A DNA stretch of 64,000 nucleotides. It comes from Actinotalea solisilvae. Lineage in GTDB: Bacteria > Actinomycetota > Actinomycetes > Actinomycetales > Cellulomonadaceae. Below the pieces are notes generated by a model, which searched no databases, was not told where the DNA came from, and was given only the letters and a program-made list of their open reading frames with translations. Position 1 is the stretch's first letter, and each line of letters begins with the position of its first letter. The stretch spans positions 186,001 through 250,000 of the forward strand of contig NZ_JADDKQ010000010.1 of NCBI RefSeq assembly GCF_016464425.1. The letters are read 5' to 3'. This document shows positions 7,499-15,351 of the stretch, in pieces. The position numbers and the translations under genes are program-made.

Positions 7499-8353
7499 AT
7501 GGCGATCACCGCCCCCACGACCGTGCGCTCCCACCCCGCCCACCCCGTCTCCGTGCGCGGCGTCGGGCGCACCTTCGCGCCGCGCGACCGCGGCGGCCGC
7601 GCCAAGGCCGTGCTGGCCGACGTCGACCTCGAGATCGCCGCGGGCGAGATCGTGGCCCTCATCGGGGCGTCCGGCTGCGGCAAGTCCACGCTGCTGCGCC
7701 AGGTGAGCGGCCTCGACGCCCCGACGGCGGGCCGGATCCTCATCGACGGCCGGCCCGTGGACGGCGTGGACGACCGGTGCGCCGTCGCCTTCCAGGAGCC
7801 CCGCCTCCTGCCGTGGCGCACCCTCGCGCAGAACGTCCGCATCGGCCTGCCGCGCGGCACGGACCGGTCGACCGGCGACCAGCGCGTCACCGAGCTGCTC
7901 GAGCTCGTCGGTCTCGGCGAGTGCACGGGCTACCGCCCGCGCCAGATCTCGGGCGGCATGGCGCAGCGCACCTCGCTCGCCCGGGCCCTCGCCCGCAACC
8001 CGGGCGTCCTCGTGCTCGACGAGCCGTTCGGTGCGCTCGACGCCCTCACCCGCCTCAAGATGCAGGACCTCCTGCTCGAGGTGCACGCCGCCGAGCCCAC
8101 GACGGTGCTGCTCGTCACGCACGACGTCGACGAGGCCCTCTACCTCGCCGACCGTGTGGTCCTGCTGGGCCGCCCCGAGGGTGCGCCGACGTCGGCCCCG
8201 GCGGGCGTGCGCAGCGTCGTCACGGTCCCGGGCGAGCGCCCGCGGGACCGCGCCGACGCGCGCCTCGCGCTGCTGCGCGCGTCCCTGCTCGAAGGCCTCG
8301 GGGTCGCGACCCACCACGTCGCGCACGACCCGGACACCCACCACTCGATCTGA
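7499..8353 (+). CDS. ssuB: Aliphatic sulfonate ABC transporter, ATP-binding protein
   Basis: 284 residues. Walker A is GASGCGKST, the Q-loop lies in [12 protein letters not shown], the signature is ISGGMAQR and Walker B is [12 protein letters not shown], followed by the switch histidine in [11 protein letters not shown]. The PRLLPWRT segment and overall sequence fit the nitrate/sulfonate/taurine ATPase group (SsuB/TauB). It drives import of organosulfonates through the SsuC permease. The start at 7499 removes a proline-rich upstream extension. It lies directly behind the Cys leader peptide, which supports a sulfur rather than nitrate substrate. Confidence 0.88.
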   Translation: MAITAPTTVRSHPAHPVSVRGVGRTFAPRDRGGRAKAVLADVDLEIAAGEIVALIGASGCGKSTLLRQVSGLDAPTAGRILIDGRPVDGVDDRCAVAFQEPRLLPWRTLAQNVRIGLPRGTDRSTGDQRVTELLELVGLGECTGYRPRQISGGMAQRTSLARALARNPGVLVLDEPFGALDALTRLKMQDLLLEVHAAEPTTVLLVTHDVDEALYLADRVVLLGRPEGAPTSAPAGVRSVVTVPGERPRDRADARLALLRASLLEGLGVATHHVAHDPDTHHSI

Positions 8354-8470
8354 CCCTGCACGACGCCGTCGGGGTGCAGTCCCCGCCGGACGCTCCACCG
8401 CACGACCCCCGCCCCACCCCGCCCCACCAGCCCGGACGGCACCCCGCCGCCCGCTCGCCCAGGAGAACTG

Positions 8471-9526
8471 ATGAGAATCCGCACCGCTTGGTCCGTCACC
8501 GCGACGTCGCTCGCCGCCGCCCTGATGCTCGGCGGGTGCGCGGCCGGCGAGGGCTCCGCGACCGTCGAGGAGGCCCCCGAGCCCGCCGCCACGGCCGCGG
8601 GCGAGGAGGGCTGGAGCGACGACGTCCTCAACATCGACTTCGCGACCTACAACCCGCTGAGCCTCATCATCAAGGACCAGGGCTGGCTCGAGGCCACCCT
8701 CGGCGACGACGTCACGGTGAACTGGGTCCAGTCGGCCGGCTCGAACAAGGCCAACGAGGCGCTGCGCGCCGGCGCGGTCGACGTCGGCTCCACGGCCGGG
8801 TCCGCCGCGCTGCTCGCGAAGGCCAACGGCTCGCCCATCCACACGATCGGCATCTACACCCAGCCCGAGTGGGCCGCGATCGTCGTCCCCGCGGGCTCGG
8901 ACATCACGTCGGTCGAGCAGCTCGCGGGCCGCTCGGTCGCCGCGACCAAGGGCACGGACCCGTACTTCTTCCTCCTGCAGTCGCTGGAGGAGCACGGCGT
9001 CGCGCTCGGCGACGTCGAGGTGCAGAACCTCCAGCACGCCGACGGCAAGGCCGCGCTCGAGTCCGGCGCGGTCGACGCGTGGTCCGGCCTCGACCCGCTC
9101 ATGGCCGCGAGCGAGGCGACCGCGGGCTCGCAGCTCATCTACCGCAACATCGACTTCAACACCTACGGCTTCCTCAACGCGACGCAGGAGTTCATCGAGA
9201 GCAACCCGGACCTCGCGCAGGTCGTCCTCGACGCGTACGAGAAGGCCCGCGCATGGGCGGTCGAGAACCCCGAGGAGACGGCGGCGATCCTCGCCGAGGT
9301 CGCGGCGATCGACCCCGCGGTCGCCGAGAAGGTCATCCTCGAGCGCACGAACCTCGAGGTCGACGTCGTGCCGGGTGACGCCCAGCGCGAGGTGCTCGAG
9401 GTCGTCGGGCCGATCTTCGTGGAGTCGGGCGACGTGACGTCGCAGGACCTCATCGACACCGCGCTCGACGAGCTCTTCGACCCGCAGTTCGCCGAGGCCG
9501 CGGACCCGTCGTCGATCACCGAGTGA
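8471..9526 (+). CDS. ssuA: Sulfonate ABC transporter, substrate-binding lipoprotein
   Basis: 351 residues with a lipoprotein signal peptide: basic start MRIRTAW, hydrophobic core and lipobox LGGC with the modified Cys at 23. The mature part has the SsuA/TauA periplasmic-binding fold, with phrases such as GAVDVGSTAGSAALLAKANGS and LAGRSVAATKGTDPYFFLL typical of sulfonate/nitrate binders. It captures the substrate outside the membrane for SsuBC. AGGAGA lies 6-7 bases before the ATG. A large hairpin follows the stop, which may raise its expression relative to the permease. Confidence 0.88.
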   Translation: MRIRTAWSVTATSLAAALMLGGCAAGEGSATVEEAPEPAATAAGEEGWSDDVLNIDFATYNPLSLIIKDQGWLEATLGDDVTVNWVQSAGSNKANEALRAGAVDVGSTAGSAALLAKANGSPIHTIGIYTQPEWAAIVVPAGSDITSVEQLAGRSVAATKGTDPYFFLLQSLEEHGVALGDVEVQNLQHADGKAALESGAVDAWSGLDPLMAASEATAGSQLIYRNIDFNTYGFLNATQEFIESNPDLAQVVLDAYEKARAWAVENPEETAAILAEVAAIDPAVAEKVILERTNLEVDVVPGDAQREVLEVVGPIFVESGDVTSQDLIDTALDELFDPQFAEAADPSSITE

Positions 9527-9530
9527 CCCC

Positions 9531-9564
9531 GGTGCCGGGCCCCGCAGCGGCGGGGCCCGGCACC
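9531..9564 (+). terminator. 15-bp intra-operon hairpin between ssuA and ssuC
   Basis: Arms 9531-9545 and 9550-9564 pair perfectly around an AGCG loop, five bases after the ssuA stop. In an operon where the binding protein must be in excess of the permease, such a stem can stabilise the upstream mRNA or cause partial termination. Confidence 0.65.
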
Positions 9565-9612
9565 TGCGGCACGTCAGTACGTCCCAGCAGCGCGCAGTCC
9601 GAAGGAGCCGAC

Positions 9613-10557
9613 ATGAGCATTCTCGGGAGCACCGGCACCGGACCGGTCGTCGACCGGCACGGGAATCCGCTGCGCGCGCTCAACCCGTTCGACTCCCGCG
9701 CGGAGGAGCCGTCGGACGACGTCGTGCCGGTGGCGGACGAGCAGGTGCCGGCACCCGCCGACGACGTCGTCGCGCCGCGTTCTTCCCGCTTCTCGGGCCG
9801 CCGCGCGGGTCGGCTCGCGCTCTCCCTCGTCGTGCCGGCGCTGCTGCTCGTCGCGTGGCACGTCGCGACGGCGGTCACGGGCACGTTCGCGCCGTACGAG
9901 CTGCCCTCCCCCGGCTCGGTCGTCACGGCGGCCGTCGAGCTCGCGACCTTCGAGAACGGCCCCAACTTCTTCGAGCACATCCAGATCTCGGTCCAGCGCG
10001 TCCTCATCGGCTTCACGATCGGCTCGCTCGTCGGCCTCGCCGTGGGCGCGCTCGTGGGCCTCTCTCGGCTCGCCGACACGCTCCTCGCGGGCACCATCGG
10101 CGCCGTCCGCGCCGTCCCGTCGCTCGGCTGGGTCCCCCTGCTCGTCCTGTGGATCGGCATCAACGAGGACTCCAAGGTGCTCCTCGTCGCCATCGGCGCG
10201 TTCTTCCCCGTCTACACGACGGTCGCCTCGGCCCTGCGCCACGTCGACCCGCAGCTCGTCGAGGCCGGCCGCGCCTACGGCCTGCGCGGCACGTCGCTGC
10301 TGCTGCGCGTCCAGCTGCCCGCGGCGACGCCCGCCGTCGTCTCGGGCCTGCGCCTCGCGCTCGCCCAGTCGTGGCTCTTCCTCGTCGCGGCCGAGCTCAT
10401 CGCGTCGTCGATGGGCCTCGGCTTCCTGCTCACCGACTCGGCCAACAACGGCCGCGTCGACCGCATCCTGCTGTCGCTCGTCACCCTCGCGGTGCTGGGC
10501 AAGCTGACCGACGCCCTCATCGGCGTCGTCGAGAAGAGGCTCCTGCGCCGGTGGTGA
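9613..10557 (+). CDS. ssuC: Sulfonate ABC transporter permease
   Basis: 314 residues from ATG 9613, with AAGGAG upstream. The first 60 residues are hydrophilic and Pro/Asp-rich; about six membrane helices follow. The EAA loop (EAGRAYGLRGTSLLLRVQLPAATPAVVSGLRLAL) that contacts the ATPase is clear, and the fold matches BPD-type inner-membrane permeases of the SsuC/TauC group. It forms the channel for SsuA-delivered sulfonate. Its stop overlaps the next start (GTGA). Confidence 0.88.
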   Translation: MSILGSTGTGPVVDRHGNPLRALNPFDSRAEEPSDDVVPVADEQVPAPADDVVAPRSSRFSGRRAGRLALSLVVPALLLVAWHVATAVTGTFAPYELPSPGSVVTAAVELATFENGPNFFEHIQISVQRVLIGFTIGSLVGLAVGALVGLSRLADTLLAGTIGAVRAVPSLGWVPLLVLWIGINEDSKVLLVAIGAFFPVYTTVASALRHVDPQLVEAGRAYGLRGTSLLLRVQLPAATPAVVSGLRLALAQSWLFLVAAELIASSMGLGFLLTDSANNGRVDRILLSLVTLAVLGKLTDALIGVVEKRLLRRW

Positions 10558-12665
10558 CCACACCCGACACGTCCCCCCCGTCCGCCGTCGAGGCCGCCCC
10601 CGGCGGTCCCGCCATCACGAACCTGCTCACCGAGCACCGCACGTTCCCGGCCCCCGCCCACCTCGCCGCGAGCGCGAACGTCGGCCCCGCCGAGGCCGCG
10701 CGCCTGCGCGCCGAGGCCGACGCCGACCACGTCGCGTTCTGGGAGCGCGCCGCCGAGCGCCTCGAGTGGGCCGAGCCGTGGCACACCGCGCACACGTGGT
10801 CGCCCGCGGTCCCCCGTGACGACGACCCGGACGAGCTCACGGTCCCCGAGGCGACCTGGTTCGCGGGCGGCCGCCTCAACGTCGCCGTCAACTGCGTCGA
10901 CCGGCACGTCGCGGCCGGCCGCGGCGACAAGGTCGCCCTGCACTTCGAGGGCGAGCCCGGCGACCGCCGCACGGTCACCTACGCCGACCTGCAGCGCGAG
11001 GTCTCGCGGGCCGCCCACGCGCTCACGGCGCTCGGCGTCGGCAAGGGCGATCGCGTCGTCGTCTACCTGCCCGTCCTCGTCGAGACGGTCGTCATCACGC
11101 TCGCCATCGCACGCATCGGCGCGATCCACTCGCTCGTCTTCGGCGGCTTCTCGGCCGAGGCCGTCCGGTTCCGCGTCCAGGACACGGGCGCCACGCTCGT
11201 CGTCACGTCCGACGGCCAGTTCCGCCGCGGCGTCGCCGTCCCCACCAAGGCGTCCGCCGACGCCGCCGTCGCCGGGCTCGACCACGTCGAGCACGTGCTC
11301 GTCGTGCGCCGCACGGGCGACCTCACGCCCGACGTCCCGTGGACGCCAGGGCGGGACGTGTGGTGGCACGACGTCGTCGACACCGCGCCCGACGTGCACG
11401 AGGCCGAGGCGTTCGACGCCGAGACGCCGCTGTTCGTCATGTACACGTCCGGCACCACGGGCAAGCCCAAGGGCCTCGTGCACACCGCGGGCGGCTACCT
11501 CACGCAGGCGGCCTGGACGCACTGGGCGGTCTTCGACGTGCGCGACGACGACGTGCACTGGTGCACCGCGGACCTCGCCTGGGTCACCGCGCACACCTAC
11601 GAGATCTACGGCCCGCTCGCCAACGGCGTCACCCAGGTCATCTACGAGGGCACGCCGAGCACGCCGCACCCGGGCAGGCACTGGGAGATCATCGAGCGCT
11701 ACGGCGTCACGACGTACTACACGGCGCCCACCCTCATCCGGACGTTCATGACGTGGTTCCCCGACGGCCTGCCGGCCACGTGGGACCTGTCGAGCCTGCG
11801 GCTGCTCGGGACGGTCGGCGAGTCCATCAACCCCGAGGCGTGGGTCTGGTTCCACGAGCAGGTCGGCGGCGGCCGCGCGCCGATCGTCGACACGTGGTGG
11901 CAGTCCGAGACCGGCGCCGCGATGGTCGCTCCCCTGCCAGGCGTCACGACGCTCAAGCCGGGCTCGGCGACGCGGCCGCTGCCGGGCATCTCCGCGAAGG
12001 TCGTCGACGATCACGGCGTCGAGGTCGCGCCCGGCCAGGGCGGCTTCCTCGTCGTGGACCGCACGTGGCCGGGCATGGCCCGGACGGTCTGGGGCGACGC
12101 CGAGCGGTTCCGCGACGCCTACTGGGCCCGGTTCGCCGCGCAGGGCTACTACTTCGCCGGCGACGGCGCGCGCTACGACGCCGACGGCGACATCTGGCTG
12201 CTCGGCCGCGTCGACGACGTCATCAACGTCTCGGGCCACCGCCTGTCGACCATCGAGATCGAGAGCGCGCTCGTGTCCCACCCGCTCGTCGGCGAGGCCG
12301 GCGTCGCGGGGGTCGAGGACGCCACCACGGGCCAGGCGATCGCCGCGTTCGTCATCCCCGCGCGCGCCCCGGCCGCGCCCGACGACGCCGCGGCGTGGGT
12401 CGCGCACGCACTCGAGCTCACGCAGACCCTGCGCGCGCACGTCGCGCGCGAGATCGGGCCCATCGCCAAGCCGCGCGACGTCGTCGTCGTGCCCGACCTG
12501 CCCAAGACGCGGTCGGGCAAGATCATGCGGCGCCTGCTCGCCGATCTCGTCACCGGGGGAAGCCTGGGCGACGTCACGTCGTTGCAGGACGCAGGTGCCC
12601 TCACCAGGATCCAGGCCGTGCTCGCCAGCCGTGCCGCCGCCCACCCGAAGGAGACCGTGTCGTGA
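10554..12665 (+). CDS. Acetyl-CoA synthetase-like acyl-CoA ligase
   Basis: 703 residues, GTG start overlapping the ssuC stop. It belongs to the ANL superfamily: ACAS_N region (residues about 20-95), AMP-binding core with MYTSGTTGKPKGLVH, the WWQSETGAAM motif, and the C-terminal domain with acetylation-type lysine in PKTRSGKIMRR. It activates a short carboxylic acid, most likely acetate, to an acyl-CoA through an acyl-adenylate. The N-terminus is some 40 residues longer than standard Acs. Its place between sulfonate import and MetY is unusual: it could supply acetyl-CoA for O-acetylserine or O-acetylhomoserine, or activate the carbon skeleton left after desulfonation. Confidence 0.88.
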   Translation: MTTPDTSPPSAVEAAPGGPAITNLLTEHRTFPAPAHLAASANVGPAEAARLRAEADADHVAFWERAAERLEWAEPWHTAHTWSPAVPRDDDPDELTVPEATWFAGGRLNVAVNCVDRHVAAGRGDKVALHFEGEPGDRRTVTYADLQREVSRAAHALTALGVGKGDRVVVYLPVLVETVVITLAIARIGAIHSLVFGGFSAEAVRFRVQDTGATLVVTSDGQFRRGVAVPTKASADAAVAGLDHVEHVLVVRRTGDLTPDVPWTPGRDVWWHDVVDTAPDVHEAEAFDAETPLFVMYTSGTTGKPKGLVHTAGGYLTQAAWTHWAVFDVRDDDVHWCTADLAWVTAHTYEIYGPLANGVTQVIYEGTPSTPHPGRHWEIIERYGVTTYYTAPTLIRTFMTWFPDGLPATWDLSSLRLLGTVGESINPEAWVWFHEQVGGGRAPIVDTWWQSETGAAMVAPLPGVTTLKPGSATRPLPGISAKVVDDHGVEVAPGQGGFLVVDRTWPGMARTVWGDAERFRDAYWARFAAQGYYFAGDGARYDADGDIWLLGRVDDVINVSGHRLSTIEIESALVSHPLVGEAGVAGVEDATTGQAIAAFVIPARAPAAPDDAAAWVAHALELTQTLRAHVAREIGPIAKPRDVVVVPDLPKTRSGKIMRRLLADLVTGGSLGDVTSLQDAGALTRIQAVLASRAAAHPKETVS

Positions 12666-14023
12666 CCGAGACCACCGGGACGGGCGACCGCCGCTGGGGC
12701 TTCCGCACCCGCGCGCTGCACGCGGGCGGCGTCCCCGACGCGACCACGGGCGCGCGCGCCGTGCCGATCTACCAGACGACCTCGTTCGTGTTCAACGACA
12801 CCGCGGACGCGGCGAACCTCTTCGCGCTGCAGAAGTACGGCAACATCTACTCGCGCATCGGCAACCCGACGGTCGCTGCGCTCGAGGAGCGCATCGCGTC
12901 GCTCGAGGGCGGCATCGGCGCGGTGGCGACCGCGTCGGGCATGTCGGCCGAGTTCATCACCTTCGCGGCGCTCGTCGGTGCGGGCGACCACGTCGTCGCG
13001 GCGGCCTCGCTCTACGGCGGCACCGTGACCCAGCTCGACGTCACGCTGCGCCGCTTCGGCGTCGAGACCACGTTCGTGCCCGGCACCGACCCGGCCGACT
13101 ACGCCGCGGCGATCCGCCCCGAGACCAAGGTCGTCTACGCCGAGGTCGTCGCGAACCCCTCGGGCGAGGTCACCGACATCGCGGGACTGGCCGAGGTCGC
13201 CCACGCGGCCGGTGTGCCGCTCGTCATCGACGCGACGCTCGCGACGCCGTACCTGTGCCGGCCGATCGAGCACGGCGCGGACATCGTCATCCACTCGGTC
13301 ACCAAGTTCCTCGGCGGCCACGGCACCACGCTGGGCGGCGTCGTCGTCGAGAGCGGCCGGTTCGACTGGGGCAACGGGCGCTTCCCCCAGATGACCGAGC
13401 CCGTCGCGTCCTACGGCGGCGTCTCGTGGTGGGAGAACTTCGGCGAGTACGGGTTCCTCACCAAGCTGCGCTCGGAGCAGCTGCGCGACATCGGCCCCGC
13501 GCTCTCGCCGCAGTCCGCGTTCAACCTGCTCCAGGGCGTCGAGACGCTCCCCCAGCGGCTCGACGCGCACCTCGCCAACGCTCGGGCCGTCGCCGCGTGG
13601 CTCGAGGCGGACCCGCGCGTCGGCTACGTCAACTGGGCCGGTCTGCCGAGCCACCCGCACCACGAGCGCGCGGCGCAGTACCTGCCGGCGGGCCCGGGCT
13701 CGGTCTTCGCGTTCGGCGTGCGCGGCACGCCCGACGTGCCGGGGCGCGACGCCGGCCGCCGGTTCATCGAGGCGCTCCAGCTCGCGAGCCACCTCGCGAA
13801 CATCGGCGACTCCCGCACGCTCGTCATCCACCCGGGGTCGACGACGCACCAGCAGCTCTCGGCCGAGCAGCTCGCCGCGGCGGGCGTGCCCGAGGACCTG
13901 GTGCGCATCAGCGTCGGGCTCGAGGACGTCGAGGACATCCTCTGGGACCTCGACCAGGCGCTCACGGCCGCCGTCGGCCCCGCCGACGCCGTCGTCCCCA
14001 CCGCAGCGGAGGTCCTGGCATGA
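12662..14023 (+). CDS. metY: O-acetylhomoserine sulfhydrylase
   Basis: 453 residues, GTG start overlapping the previous stop, with AAGGAG upstream. It is a gamma-family PLP enzyme of Cys/Met metabolism: FRTRALHAGG at the N-terminus, YSRIGNPTVAALEERIASLEGG, and the PLP lysine K215 in HSVTKFLGGHGTTLGG. The long YGGVSWWENFGEYGFLTKLR insertion is typical of MetY rather than MetB or MetZ. It makes homocysteine directly from O-acetylhomoserine and sulfide. Coupling with sulfonate uptake links an organosulfur source to methionine synthesis. Confidence 0.93.
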   Translation: MTETTGTGDRRWGFRTRALHAGGVPDATTGARAVPIYQTTSFVFNDTADAANLFALQKYGNIYSRIGNPTVAALEERIASLEGGIGAVATASGMSAEFITFAALVGAGDHVVAAASLYGGTVTQLDVTLRRFGVETTFVPGTDPADYAAAIRPETKVVYAEVVANPSGEVTDIAGLAEVAHAAGVPLVIDATLATPYLCRPIEHGADIVIHSVTKFLGGHGTTLGGVVVESGRFDWGNGRFPQMTEPVASYGGVSWWENFGEYGFLTKLRSEQLRDIGPALSPQSAFNLLQGVETLPQRLDAHLANARAVAAWLEADPRVGYVNWAGLPSHPHHERAAQYLPAGPGSVFAFGVRGTPDVPGRDAGRRFIEALQLASHLANIGDSRTLVIHPGSTTHQQLSAEQLAAAGVPEDLVRISVGLEDVEDILWDLDQALTAAVGPADAVVPTAAEVLA

Positions 14024-14571
14024 GCTTCATCGCACCCGTGACGACGGTCGGCGCGGGCGACGCGTGCGCCGTGCCGACTCAGGTGCCGACCGGCCGCACC
14101 TGGGTGGGCCCGAGCGCGACCGAGCGGCTCGCGATCCTGCGCCGGACCAAGTCCATCGCGATCGTCGGCGCCTCGGCGAACGCGTCGCGCGCGAGCTACT
14201 TCGTCGCGACCTACCTGCTCTCGTCCTCGCCGTACGACGTGTACTTCGTCAACCCGCGCGCGACCGAGATCCTGGGCCGGCCCGTCTACCCGTCGCTCGA
14301 GGCGCTGCCCGTGGTCCCCGACCTGGTCGACGTGTTCCGCCGGCACGACGACCTGCCGACCGTGCTCGACGAGACGCTGGCCGTCGGCGCGCGCACGCTC
14401 TGGCTGCAGCTGGGCTCGTGGCACGAGGACGTCGCGCGCCGCGGCGAGGAGGCCGGGCTCGAGGTCGTCATGGACCGCTGCGTGAAGATCGAGCACGCCC
14501 GGTTCCACGGGGGCCTGCACCTCGCCGGCTTCGACACGGGCGTCATCAGCTCGAGGCGCGCGCTGGGCTGA
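14020..14571 (+). CDS. CoA-binding (YccU-type) protein
   Basis: 183 residues, ATG overlapping the metY stop (ATGA). The Rossmann-like CoA-binding domain is seen in SIAIVGASANASRASYFVATYLL, YFVNPRATEILGRPVYPSLEALP and VDVFRRHDDLPTVLDETLAVGARTLWLQLGS; the late segment VMDRCVKIEHARFHG is diagnostic of the YccU group. The function is unknown; CoA-binding proteins of this group often follow metY in actinomycetes, suggesting a role in sulfur or acyl-CoA metabolism. The stop codon lies in the first copy of a 21-bp tandem duplication. Confidence 0.85.
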   Translation: MSFIAPVTTVGAGDACAVPTQVPTGRTWVGPSATERLAILRRTKSIAIVGASANASRASYFVATYLLSSSPYDVYFVNPRATEILGRPVYPSLEALPVVPDLVDVFRRHDDLPTVLDETLAVGARTLWLQLGSWHEDVARRGEEAGLEVVMDRCVKIEHARFHGGLHLAGFDTGVISSRRALG

Positions 14572-14600
14572 GCCAAGGACGCGCTGGGCTGAGCCAAGGA
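14559..14600 (+). repeat. 21-bp tandem duplication over the end of the CoA-binding gene
   Basis: The unit GCGCTGGGCTGAGCCAAGGA plus a leading C occurs twice with no gap (14559-14579 and 14580-14600). The first copy encodes the last residues and stop codon; the second is non-coding. It marks the boundary where base composition falls into the Rhs/immunity island. Confidence 0.9.
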
Positions 14601-14617
14601 TGGGGCCGCTCGACTCG

Positions 14618-15346
14618 CTAGGTCACGAAAGTGGCGAGCGTCGCCTCGAGACCGGCAAGTGATGCGACGACCTCTCGGCGAAATCTGACCTCTGCCCCGG
14701 ACACACCCGCAGTCATGCGCACAACTGTTTCGACGCCACGCGCCGCGCCACGAGGAATTTCTGCAAGCGCGCCTTCGAGACGCGGGGGGATGTCTGCAGA
14801 ATCGCGGCAGTTCCACCGCGCCGATGCCGAATAGAGTGCTGCGCGCGATCCGCCCGGCGCGGCGGTGCCCGAGAAATACGATTCAGCCTTGTCGCCAATA
14901 GCACCGCTTGCGACGAATGAAATCTTCAGGCTCACGTCACCCTGTCTCTCATCCGCCTCCTCGGTTCGGACATCGGCAGGTTCCGGCGCGTCGCCTGGCT
15001 CGCGATCGTCGTGGCCGGTCACCTGAAGGCTCGCACCCGCCTCAGTAAGCAAGAGCATCGCGGCAGAATCGAGGATCAGCGGCGCCTCGTAGTCGCTGAC
15101 GACCAGTCGAGCAAAAACCTCGAGAGGCAACGACCGCAGGAGCGGAGACTGTGCGCAGCGCTCCAAAGCGAAAGCCACCGATCCGGGTAGACGAACTGCG
15201 TATTGGAGGTTGTCATCGGAATGGACGAGGGTACCCTCGCGGCCCACTTCGTATGCGACCACTTCGCCGCCTGCGAGTTCGGCCATAGCTTCCGCTGAAC
15301 GCTCGCCGCCCCAGCACATCAGGCCAGCCGAGTATAGCAGGACCAT
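14618..15346 (-). CDS. Putative immunity protein next to an Rhs toxin
   Basis: 242 residues with no recognised family. It is soluble, with no signal peptide or membrane helix; residues about 120-140 are an acidic linker (PGDAPEPADVRTEEADERQGD). Base composition is clearly lower in GC than the rest of the window, like the toxin end beside it. The ATG at 15346 has AGGA upstream and lies only five bases after the Rhs-toxin stop codon, the standard place for a cognate immunity gene. The role is inferred from position only. An in-frame ATG further in (MAELAGGEV) is a less likely start. Confidence 0.5.
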   Translation of the reverse strand: MVLLYSAGLMCWGGERSAEAMAELAGGEVVAYEVGREGTLVHSDDNLQYAVRLPGSVAFALERCAQSPLLRSLPLEVFARLVVSDYEAPLILDSAAMLLLTEAGASLQVTGHDDREPGDAPEPADVRTEEADERQGDVSLKISFVASGAIGDKAESYFSGTAAPGGSRAALYSASARWNCRDSADIPPRLEGALAEIPRGAARGVETVVRMTAGVSGAEVRFRREVVASLAGLEATLATFVT

Positions 15347-15351
15347 GATTC

